A stretch of 9,186 bases of DNA from CAZAMT01 sp964486145. GTDB lineage: Bacteria; Bacteroidota; Bacteroidia; Bacteroidales; JAAAOM01. The translations under genes and the position numbers were made by a program. This document shows positions 1 to 7,411 of this stretch, piece after piece (positions within the stretch are counted from its first letter, which is position 1; each line of letters opens with the position of its first letter). The stretch is taken from contig CAZAMT010000158.1 in NCBI GenBank assembly GCA_964486145.1, positions 1-9,186 of the forward strand, written 5' to 3'. The notes under the pieces were generated by a model. The model did no database searches, had not been told where the DNA came from, and saw only the letters and a list, made by a program, of their open reading frames with translations.

Positions 1-3000
1 CCCGATACCCTGGTGTGTGACAGCAGTATCATTGATTTTGAAATTGGCTCGCCGGCCCTGCCCACTAATGATATCAGGGTGGATGTACATGCCAGCGCTA
101 CCGATCCGGACCTTGATTACAACCCGTTTGCCGGGAACTTAGATGCCAATACCATCTTCACCGATACTGTATCCAATGCGGGAAATACGTTCGGCAGCAT
201 CGAATACATGTTTGTCAGCTACCTGCTCGATGCCAACGGCAACCCCATTTTCTGTAACAGTGATACGGTTTATACTGTGGTTACTGTCAACCCCACACCG
301 GTGGTTACTCCCATTGCCAGTGATACCATTTGTTCGGGCGAAACCATTGATTTACCGGTGCTAACGCCAACAACGGCAAAACGCGGGCTAAAATTCCATT
401 ATACAGCGGTGCCTGATGTGCCAGGGGCCATTACCGGATTTACGCAAAATATCTCCGATGGCATTGACAGCGCGGATGTCATTGCAGATGTATTGATCAA
501 CAGTACAAATGCAGCGCAACGTATCGTTTATACCATTACGCCGTTTGCCCTTGACGAAAATGATGAACTGTCCTGTCCCGGCCCGTCCAGGGAGGCCGTT
601 GTATGGGTAAACCCGGTTCCCGAAATAACAGTAACAGCATCCGCTGATACGGTGTGCGATTCTACCATTGTATCTTTTGATGTTGTTTCGCAAAACGGTG
701 CCGTGATAGGCGACAAGTACTATCGGCTTGAAACCGTGTATGATGCTGCTGGCGTGGATGGCGTGGAGGCAGACGGGCATTATGCCATTGCCGGTGTTCC
801 GGGTAGTGAATTTAAAGATACCCTTGTTAATAAAACGATTGCGTATAAAACCATTACATACAGGTTTTGGGCAAAATTCAAAGATCCGTATACAGGCAAA
901 AATTACTGTGAAAATGCAACTCCGGATACATCCATTACCATTTACCTGAATCCAACACCTGTCCTTACCATTGATATCGGCGATACGATTTATTGTGATG
1001 ACAGCCAGTTAACTATCAATCCAGCCACGGGTAATGGCACCGTTATTGGACAAAAGGGATATGTATTAACCACCGATTATACTGCCGGGGATGTAACCGG
1101 TGTTCCTTCCGATGGTTTTCATACATTGACGGATCTGGACTTTACACTTTCGAACGAAAGCAATGACTTGCAAACCGTTGAGTTTACAATTAGTCCTGTA
1201 TTCAGAAATCCGTTCAGCGGAACAGAATATTGTCAGAACGGGAAGGATACCGTTATCACCGTTTATTTGAATCCCACGCCCCGTTTTACCATCCAGGTAC
1301 CCGATACCATTTGTGATTCCACCATGATCACGTTTGACCTGACCTCTCAAAACAACGTGGTGCACGGGGATAAGTACTATTACATTGAATCCACCGCATC
1401 GGGCAGTGTATCAGGCATTCAGGATGATGGCTACTACCCGTTTAATAATTTTAGTGATACACTCATTAACAACACCAACGATTATCAAACCATTGAATAC
1501 AACATTACCCCGATATTCTGGGATCCGGATACAGATCTTCCTTTCTGCGAGAATGGAGAAGACACAACCATCGTGGTTTATCTCAACCCGACACCAAAAA
1601 TCGGCGTATCCATTGATGATACCATCTATTGTGATTTATCTGATATCATTTTTGATGTAAACTCACCCAACGGCAGTGTGATAGGTGAAATTTACTACGA
1701 TTTAAATACAACGAGCATTGCCGGTGCAGTTGATGGGATCACAAATCCTCCGGAATATGCCCTTGCGCCTGATTACGGATTCACCAATTCACTGGTGAAC
1801 AGGACAGACAGTTTTCAAATGATCTCGTACCATTTTAAAGCCAAATTCAAGCTTGACGGGTCTGATTTATGTTCCAACGGGGTTGATACCACCATTAACA
1901 TTTACATTAACCCGACACCTGTGTTGGATGTAAATATAGCAGATACCCTGTTTTGTGATACAGCCGAGGTTGATTTTGAACTGACCGATCGCACGGGAAA
2001 GGTACTGGGTGACAAATATTATTATCTTGAAACATCGTTCTCTCCTCTCATTGATGGAATTCAACCAACTGCATATTATGATCTCTCCGACAACCATATT
2101 ACCGACACGTTGTATAACAAGGATTTGCGGTACCATACGGTTACGTACACCATCAAACCGGTGATTCGGGATCCCAGGGGTGAAGGACTCGAAGAATACT
2201 GCTCAACAGGCAGCAATACCAGCATTACCATTTATGTTAACCCAAAACCATTTATTAATGTAAATATTTCCGATACGGTTTGGTGTGATTCCTCCAATGT
2301 ACCTTTCACTGTCAATTCTTTACAGGCAGGTGAGGGGATGCTGATTGGTGATCTGTGGTACGATGTTATTCCGGTTTATAACCCCGGCCAGGTGGAGGGT
2401 GTTCGCAGCACATCCGAAATCAGGGTATCACCGGACGAACCCTATGGAAATTTCTCCGACTTTCTAACGAATAATTCAAACCGCTATCAGGTTATTGACT
2501 ATCAATTTATACCGAAAATCAAATTTAATGGCTCCGATCGTTGTTCCAATGGCTTTGATACGTTGATCCATATTTACCTTAATCCCACCCCGGAAATTGA
2601 AATGACCATTGACGATACCATTTTCTGCGATACATCGCAGGTTGAGTTTACGCTCACTTCATTAAATGGCGAGGTCATCGGAGACAAATATTATCAACTG
2701 GAAACCGTCATTATAAACGGTGATGATCAAGTTACGGGTGTGCAGGCCAGTGGCGATGATTACGAACTTGCAACAAATAATATCATCAATGATATCCTTG
2801 TGAACAACACAGAGCGTTACCAGGAGATCAGGTATTCCATCAAACCATTTATAAAAGATCCTCGTGAAGGCAACCCGGCGTACGATTGCATGAATGGAAT
2901 TGATACAAGCATTATGCTTTACCTGAATCCGACACCACGGATCAACATAAGTACAACGGATACGATTTACTGCAACGAATCTGAAATTAATTTCGAGGTA

Positions 3001-6000
3001 ACCTCACCAAATGAAGTGATAGGAGAAATGGCATATGATTTGGTAACCATCAGCCCGCCGGGTATTGAAGGTTATACCCTTACAGGAACTACTGATACCA
3101 TTCAGAATTTCACCAATACCCTTGTGAATACAACTGAAAACGGTGTACGCTATATCATTTATGAATTGTATCCGAAAATAATCAATATTCCCGGTGGCTT
3201 AACCTGCAACAAAGGAATAAGTGATACCATCGATATCGATGTTATGCCAACTCTCAAAACAGAAGTAACATCCATCAGTGCAAATGATATCATCGGTGGC
3301 TGGGACATAAGTTGCCATGATTATACGGATGGAGAAATCGGGTTGCAAGCCTGGGGTGGTTATATTGCTGTCAGCGGTTATTCGCAAAACAATGCGCAAT
3401 ATCAATGGACAAGAGACTCTGACGGAGCTACCTGGTTTACCCGCAATTTAAACAATATAGGGGCAGGGAAATATCAGGTACAGGTAACCGATGAAATTGG
3501 CTGTACAGCTTTTGATACCATCGTGATGATTGAACCTGATGTGCTTAAAGCTGAGATTTACATGCTCGACAGCATCAAGTGCTATGGTGATAAAACCGGG
3601 GAACTCACTGTAGCAGTGCAGGGCGGTACTGCCGGTTATACCTATATCTGGCCTACAGGCCCTTCGCAGGGCTCTGAACCCTTTTACGCCACGGGTAATC
3701 CCCTAACCGATCTGCTGGCTGGTTATTACGAAGTTGTTGTAACAGATACAAATGCTTGTGAGGTTGAAGATCAGTACTACCTGAAAAGTGCGGACGAAAT
3801 AAAAATTCAGGTTTACGCTTCCTCCATCTACGGCCCTTATCATATCAGATGCAATGGATTAACCGTTGATTCACTAACGGCGTACAGTAATGCACCCAAC
3901 TTAAGTTGGGAAGGGCCGGCCGTAAAATCAACAACAAACGCTTCGATCTATAATGTCCCGGCAGGAACCTACACGGTTACAGCAACAGACGATGTTGGTT
4001 GCTATCAACAGAAATCTTTCGAAGTATTGGAACCGGAAGAATTACGCATTGATGGTTATTCCTTATCCGACTATCCGGGTGGATTTCAAATCAGGTGTTA
4101 TGGTGATAATAACGGATTCATCAATCTGAATGTAGTTACCGGAGGACATGATTACCCCGACAATCCATATGATTTTCAATGGACCACAGACATTGGCGGT
4201 ACGCTCGTTCAGGATGAACCCATGCAGCAGGAATTGCTGGCCGGCAACTATTTCGTAACCGTATCAGATAATTTCAACTGCATGGTTAACGATAGTTTTG
4301 AATTAACACAACCTGACTCATTCCAGGTTGCTGCAACATTGCACCAATACAGTGGAGGTTTTAATGTAACTTGCAACGGAAAGTCTGATGGAAAAATAAC
4401 CGTAGATGCATCCGGTGGCTATGCTCCAAACAATCAATATAAATACGACTGGTCAAACGGTATGAAATCAAAAACAGTGGAAAACCTGTCGGCTTCAACT
4501 TATACGCTCACTGTTGAAGATGAAGTTGCCTGCAAGCACCAGGAAAATTATAGTTTAACCCAGCCAGCCGTCATGGATATCAATTATTCCATTCCAAAAC
4601 ACCTTGATTACGAAATAAGTTGCTATGGCGGAAAAAACGGGCAAATACAATTATTTCCATCGGGAGGTGACTCATCAACATACGCATACAACTGGTCCAC
4701 ATCAAATGGCGAGGGACTGGTAACAACCGCTAAAGACCAGCAACAGTTAACAGCAGGTTCATATACCGTAGATATCTCAGATGATAACGGATGTGCCGAA
4801 TCAAAGACATTTGAATTGTTTGAACCAACCGAATTGAAGTTGCATACAACGTACAGGGATATCAGTTGCAATGCGGACTCCAACGGTTTTGCCGCGGTAG
4901 ATCCAACCGGAGGTATTGAACCTTACAGCATTCAATGGTCGAATGGAGGTAACACCGCCCGCATTGAATATCTCCGAAAGGGAACGTACAAAGTAACCGT
5001 GCATGATGCAAATAACTGTATATCAGTAGATGCAGTGCAACTGGTGCGGTCTGATTCTCTTGAAATTAATTTGAATCCACAGTTACAGTATGCAGGTGAC
5101 CAGCCACTGTCATGCTTTGGAGCTTCGGATGCCGTTATTGAGGCTGTTGTGAATAAAGGCAGGGAACCATACGCTTATTTTTGGAGCACGGGAGATACCT
5201 CGCGTAAAATAAACAATGTAGGCGCAGGGAATTATGTAGTGAGCATCGAAGATGATATTGGTTGTACAGGTTCACAGACAGTGAAAATTGATAACCCGGA
5301 ACCCCTGGAGGTATACATTGATATACATAATGTTTCGTGCAATGATTACAACGATGGAGGTGTGTTCCTTGATATTGACGGAGGAGCCCGGCCCTATGGG
5401 TTTGAGTGGACCAACGGAATGAACGAACAAAATGCTGAAAATCTCAAAGCCGGATTGTACGGAATTAATATTAAAGATGCCAATGAATGCGTTTTGGATA
5501 CAACAGTGGAAGTTACCCAACCACAGCCTTTGCAGGTCGATTACGATATTGTTCTTCCTGCATGTCCTGACATGAGTGATGGAAGCATTCTCGCGGATGT
5601 TACCGGAGGTTCAGGAGGTTATGTGTACCAGTGGTCCACCGGTGAAACATCCAATTTCCTGGATAATGTAATCGAAGATGAATATGTATTTTCGGTTTTG
5701 GATAAACACGATTGTGAACTAATTGATACAGTTCCATTGATAAGTGATATTCGGGACTGCCTGGATATTCCACTGGCATTTACACCCAATGGCGACGGAT
5801 ACAATGATAAGTGGAATCTCGTTGTTATTTCAGACAGGTATCCGGATGGGGTTATTGTCGGACAAATATATCCGAATGCTGTCATTGAAGTGTACAACCG
5901 ATGGGGAGAACTTGTATTTATATCAACGAACGGCTATGCTGATGAATGGGATGGAACGGACATTTCAAATGGTAAACCGCTTCCTGTGGATTCATATCAC

Positions 6001-6060
6001 TACATCATTGATTTTGCTGATGGTCATTCGAGAACAGGAAACGTAACAATAATAAGATGA
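1..6060 (+). CDS. Giant T9SS-exported repeat protein (SprB/adhesin-like), 5' truncated
   Basis: The frame is open from base 1 (PDTLVCDS...), and that opening already matches the repeat motif seen later, so the true start lies left of the window and the GTG at 13 is not a start. About 2019 residues are visible. Residues 1-96 are a partial PKD-like unit, about 97-1081 are nine such units ending in NPTP-type junctions, about 1082-1918 are ten SprB-like repeats (ISCxGxxDGxI ... GGxxPYxYxWSNG ... AGxYxVxVxDxxGC), and about 1921-2019 are the gliding-motility/T9SS type B C-terminal domain (AFTPNGDGYND, VYNRWGELVF, WDGTD). Proteins of this plan are known to cross the outer membrane through T9SS and act as surface adhesins, gliding adhesins or other cell-surface proteins; the exact role and ligand here are unknown. 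The protein is rich in Asp and Thr and has no visible enzymatic domain. A PorP/SprF-family gene follows after 24 bases, probably in the same operon. Confidence 0.93.
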   Translation, partial: PDTLVCDSSIIDFEIGSPALPTNDIRVDVHASATDPDLDYNPFAGNLDANTIFTDTVSNAGNTFGSIEYMFVSYLLDANGNPIFCNSDTVYTVVTVNPTPVVTPIASDTICSGETIDLPVLTPTTAKRGLKFHYTAVPDVPGAITGFTQNISDGIDSADVIADVLINSTNAAQRIVYTITPFALDENDELSCPGPSREAVVWVNPVPEITVTASADTVCDSTIVSFDVVSQNGAVIGDKYYRLETVYDAAGVDGVEADGHYAIAGVPGSEFKDTLVNKTIAYKTITYRFWAKFKDPYTGKNYCENATPDTSITIYLNPTPVLTIDIGDTIYCDDSQLTINPATGNGTVIGQKGYVLTTDYTAGDVTGVPSDGFHTLTDLDFTLSNESNDLQTVEFTISPVFRNPFSGTEYCQNGKDTVITVYLNPTPRFTIQVPDTICDSTMITFDLTSQNNVVHGDKYYYIESTASGSVSGIQDDGYYPFNNFSDTLINNTNDYQTIEYNITPIFWDPDTDLPFCENGEDTTIVVYLNPTPKIGVSIDDTIYCDLSDIIFDVNSPNGSVIGEIYYDLNTTSIAGAVDGITNPPEYALAPDYGFTNSLVNRTDSFQMISYHFKAKFKLDGSDLCSNGVDTTINIYINPTPVLDVNIADTLFCDTAEVDFELTDRTGKVLGDKYYYLETSFSPLIDGIQPTAYYDLSDNHITDTLYNKDLRYHTVTYTIKPVIRDPRGEGLEEYCSTGSNTSITIYVNPKPFINVNISDTVWCDSSNVPFTVNSLQAGEGMLIGDLWYDVIPVYNPGQVEGVRSTSEIRVSPDEPYGNFSDFLTNNSNRYQVIDYQFIPKIKFNGSDRCSNGFDTLIHIYLNPTPEIEMTIDDTIFCDTSQVEFTLTSLNGEVIGDKYYQLETVIINGDDQVTGVQASGDDYELATNNIINDILVNNTERYQEIRYSIKPFIKDPREGNPAYDCMNGIDTSIMLYLNPTPRINISTTDTIYCNESEINFEVTSPNEVIGEMAYDLVTISPPGIEGYTLTGTTDTIQNFTNTLVNTTENGVRYIIYELYPKIINIPGGLTCNKGISDTIDIDVMPTLKTEVTSISANDIIGGWDISCHDYTDGEIGLQAWGGYIAVSGYSQNNAQYQWTRDSDGATWFTRNLNNIGAGKYQVQVTDEIGCTAFDTIVMIEPDVLKAEIYMLDSIKCYGDKTGELTVAVQGGTAGYTYIWPTGPSQGSEPFYATGNPLTDLLAGYYEVVVTDTNACEVEDQYYLKSADEIKIQVYASSIYGPYHIRCNGLTVDSLTAYSNAPNLSWEGPAVKSTTNASIYNVPAGTYTVTATDDVGCYQQKSFEVLEPEELRIDGYSLSDYPGGFQIRCYGDNNGFINLNVVTGGHDYPDNPYDFQWTTDIGGTLVQDEPMQQELLAGNYFVTVSDNFNCMVNDSFELTQPDSFQVAATLHQYSGGFNVTCNGKSDGKITVDASGGYAPNNQYKYDWSNGMKSKTVENLSASTYTLTVEDEVACKHQENYSLTQPAVMDINYSIPKHLDYEISCYGGKNGQIQLFPSGGDSSTYAYNWSTSNGEGLVTTAKDQQQLTAGSYTVDISDDNGCAESKTFELFEPTELKLHTTYRDISCNADSNGFAAVDPTGGIEPYSIQWSNGGNTARIEYLRKGTYKVTVHDANNCISVDAVQLVRSDSLEINLNPQLQYAGDQPLSCFGASDAVIEAVVNKGREPYAYFWSTGDTSRKINNVGAGNYVVSIEDDIGCTGSQTVKIDNPEPLEVYIDIHNVSCNDYNDGGVFLDIDGGARPYGFEWTNGMNEQNAENLKAGLYGINIKDANECVLDTTVEVTQPQPLQVDYDIVLPACPDMSDGSILADVTGGSGGYVYQWSTGETSNFLDNVIEDEYVFSVLDKHDCELIDTVPLISDIRDCLDIPLAFTPNGDGYNDKWNLVVISDRYPDGVIVGQIYPNAVIEVYNRWGELVFISTNGYADEWDGTDISNGKPLPVDSYHYIIDFADGHSRTGNVTIIR
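289..3243 (+). repeat. Nine tandem PKD-like protein repeats (about 105-115 residues each)
   Basis: Unit junctions encoding NPTP, NPVP or NPKP begin at 289, 610, 949, 1270, 1585, 1909, 2239, 2581 and 2926, and the last unit ends near 3243 (VMPT instead of NPTP). Spacing is 315-345 bases. The unit pattern is NPTP, then DT(I/V)xCD, then NGxVxGDKYYxLET, then GV....Y, then DTLVNNTxxYQTIxYxIxP, then (Y)CxNGxDTxIxIYLNPTP. Each unit has one Cys near its start and one near its end. The units have diverged clearly at DNA level, so this is an old duplication and not a fresh expansion. The fold is inferred to be immunoglobulin-like beta-sandwich, as in PKD-type domains. The stretch 1-288 is the end of one more unit. 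Confidence 0.85.
3244..5757 (+). repeat. Ten tandem SprB-like repeats
   Basis: Ten units start with a motif of the form (I/V/L)xCxGxxDGxI, with the first cysteine encoded near 3313, 3580, 3850, 4096, 4372, 4621, 4867, 5113, 5338 and 5563. Each continues with a Gly-Gly turn, a xYxWSNG-like strand, AGxYxVxVxD, and a closing cysteine (for example EIGC, TNAC, DVGC, NFNC, DNGC). This matches the SprB repeat family known from the Flavobacterium gliding adhesin SprB and related surface proteins. The tenth unit is slightly unusual (PACPDMSDGSI). Another cysteine (RDC) follows just before the sorting domain. Confidence 0.88.
5761..6057 (+). other. T9SS type B sorting domain (gliding-motility-associated C-terminal domain)
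   Basis: This is the last segment of about 99 residues of the repeat protein. It carries the family hallmarks in order: FTPNGDGYND near its start, IEVYNRWGELVF in the middle, then WDGTD, a (S)YHYIIDF strand and a closing GNVTIIR strand. In characterised Bacteroidota such domains direct the protein to the type IX translocon. Type B substrates differ from type A ones in generally needing a matching PorP/SprF-like partner, and one is encoded immediately downstream here. Confidence 0.93.
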
Positions 6061-6084
6061 TAAACAATACCGGATAACACGTAA

Positions 6085-7073
6085 ATGAGGAAGTACCTGA
6101 CTATCATAATATTTTGTAGCCTGATACCCTTATCTTTGTTGTCACAGCAAGTGCCATTGTACAACCAGTATATGTTCAATGGATTTTTGCTGAACCCGGC
6201 ATTGGCAGGTTCTGAAGGTTATACGGTGTACAGCCTGACAGCCCGTGAACAATGGATTGGATTTGAGAATTCACCGAAAACTTATGCCTTAAGCTACCAG
6301 ACAAGGCTGCTTCGCAAACGCTTTACAATTAGCAGAGATCCGGATGGAACAACAAAATATAAAAAAGGCAGATCAGGCCGGGTAGGTCTTGGGGGGTATG
6401 CATTTAACGACCGTAACGGGTTGATTGACCGGACAGGATTGCAATTTACATATGGCTATCACATCCACATGGGTACTTCCCGGCTATCATTCGGATTGTC
6501 AGGTGTTGCATATCAGTTCAGGATTGATTGGGATAAAGCCGGCGAAGGACAGTCCATCTTCAGGGACCCGGGCGATCCGCTGATGGGCAGCTTAAACCGG
6601 GTATTGTATATTCCGGATGCCAATGTGGGAGTACATTATTCATCAGAACAGTTTTTTACCGGAGTTTCCATAACCCAGTTATTCGAATCAATGCTGAAAA
6701 TTGGTGGAAATGGTTCAGAAGCATACGCCAATTACCGGATGAAAAGGCACTATTTTTTAACTGCCGGAACATTACGGGAAATTAAAAGAACCGACTGGGA
6801 AATTGAACCTTCCATACTTTTAAAAGGAACAGAAGACCTTTTTCTTCAGTTTGACATCAACCTGCGCATGATATATGACAAAAAATACTGGGGAGGTATA
6901 TCATTCCGCACAAACAATGCCCTGATTGGATTGTTGGGCCTCCAGGTAAACAGGCTCTATTTTGGATATGCTTTTGACTACGCATTTAACCGTATCAACC
7001 AACACAGTTTTGGTTCCCACGAACTGGTTGTTTCTGTAAAACTTGGTGATCCAGCCCGCCGGTATCGATGGCT
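6085..7073 (+). CDS. PorP/SprF-family type IX secretion membrane protein, 3' end lost in gap
   Basis: This is an outer-membrane protein of the PorP/SprF family. It starts at ATG 6085 with a signal peptide (basic MRKY, then a hydrophobic stretch to about LLSQ, mature start near residue 20-22). The N-terminal family signature follows: QQVPLYNQYMFN, LNPALAGS, and REQWIGF...PKTYALSYQT. The rest alternates short hydrophobic and polar strands with many aromatic and glycine residues, as in a beta-barrel, including YGYHIHMGTSRLSFGLSGVAY and YFGYAFDYAFN. It has 329 complete residues before the N-run, close to the usual family length, so only a short tail should be missing. The GSHELVVS strand near the end resembles the usual last strand. 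It lies 24 bases after the T9SS substrate gene, with no terminator between them, so co-transcription is likely. The probable job is to partner or anchor that substrate during T9SS export. SprF of Flavobacterium is the known precedent for SprB. Confidence 0.9.
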
Positions 7074-7173
7074 NNNNNNNNNNNNNNNNNNNNNNNNNNN
7101 NNNNNNNNNNNNNNNNNNNNNNNNNNNNNNNNNNNNNNNNNNNNNNNNNNNNNNNNNNNNNNNNNNNNNNNNN
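7074..7173. other. Assembly gap (100 N)
   Basis: There are exactly 100 N, a common placeholder for a scaffold gap of unknown length. The true distance, the stop codon of the PorP/SprF gene and any terminator or small gene here are unknown. Reading frames across the gap are not meaningful. Just right of the gap (7178-7187) lies the palindrome AAAACGTTTT followed by a T-run, which could be the remnant of a terminator. Confidence 0.97.
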
Positions 7174-7291
7174 TTAGAAAACGTTTTTTTATTCTAAATA
7201 ACAATAGTGGTGAAAAACAAACAATAATTTTAATACTAACATTTGTCATAGCGTATGTTATATCCCTATGATACAATATTTTAAAGCTGTT

Positions 7292-7312
7292 CCTGTTCTC
7301 TGTTAGAACAGG
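7292..7312. repeat. Perfect 8-bp stem-loop in the intergenic region
   Basis: CCTGTTCT (7292-7299) and AGAACAGG (7305-7312) are exact reverse complements separated by a 5-base loop. There is no T-run straight after it (TCAATGGGATTTG follows), so it is not a classical intrinsic terminator. It could be a weak terminator for the upstream genes, an operator, or chance. It lies about 30 bases left of the candidate promoter of the lyase gene. Confidence 0.5.
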
Positions 7313-7341
7313 TCAATGGGATTTGTATTTTATATATGCCC

Positions 7342-7371
7342 TTGCAAATTGACTGTATTCATTTATTTTTA
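7342..7371 (+). promoter_or_regulatory. Candidate Bacteroidota-type promoter for the lyase gene
   Basis: A TTG at 7342-7344 is followed after 19 bases by TATTTTTA at 7364-7371. This differs at one position from the TAnnTTTG -7 element of Bacteroidota primary sigma promoters and has about the expected spacing from the -33 TTTG element. Transcription would start near 7378, leaving a leader of about 35 bases. The surroundings are AT-rich, so chance matches are easy. Confidence 0.4.
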
Positions 7372-7372
7372 G

Positions 7373-7391
7373 CGATTCAAAAATTGAATCG
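7373..7391. promoter_or_regulatory. Perfect 19-bp palindrome between promoter and lyase start (possible operator)
   Basis: CGATTCAA (7373-7380) and TTGAATCG (7384-7391) are exact reverse complements around AAA. It lies immediately after the candidate -7 element, across the expected transcription start, and ends 20 bases before the ATG at 7412. A dimeric repressor bound there would block transcription. In RNA it could form an 8-bp hairpin with a very tight 3-base loop, which favours a DNA-binding role. No regulator gene is visible nearby. Confidence 0.5.
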
Positions 7392-7411
7392 TAAACTTAA
7401 AATCTAACAAA

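Noticed and set aside
13..15. GTG as start of the large repeat protein
   Set aside because: The frame is open to base 1 and the residues before it (PDTL) belong to the repeat motif, with no signal peptide. The gene is truncated by the window edge.
388..780. Minus-strand reading frame of 130 residues inside the repeat-protein gene
   Set aside because: It is a shadow of the strongly coding plus strand, with no recognisable motif and cysteine/isoleucine-rich composition typical of antisense frames. The other antisense frames in 1-6060 fail in the same way.
289..3243. CRISPR-like or satellite DNA repeat
   Set aside because: The periodicity is about 320-345 bases, the units are diverged and all lie in one open frame. 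It is a protein repeat.
7174..7197. Continuation of the PorP/SprF protein after the gap (LENVFLF and a stop)
   Set aside because: The 100 N are probably a placeholder of unknown true length, so the frame after the gap carries no information.
7246..7271. Inverted repeat TCATAG...CTATGA as a regulatory stem
   Set aside because: The arms are only 6 bp with a 14-base loop in AT-rich sequence, which is expected by chance.
7313..7411. tnaC-like leader peptide controlling the lyase gene
   Set aside because: No short ATG-started frame with a tryptophan codon is visible between the candidate promoter and the ATG, and the predicted leader of about 35 bases is too short.
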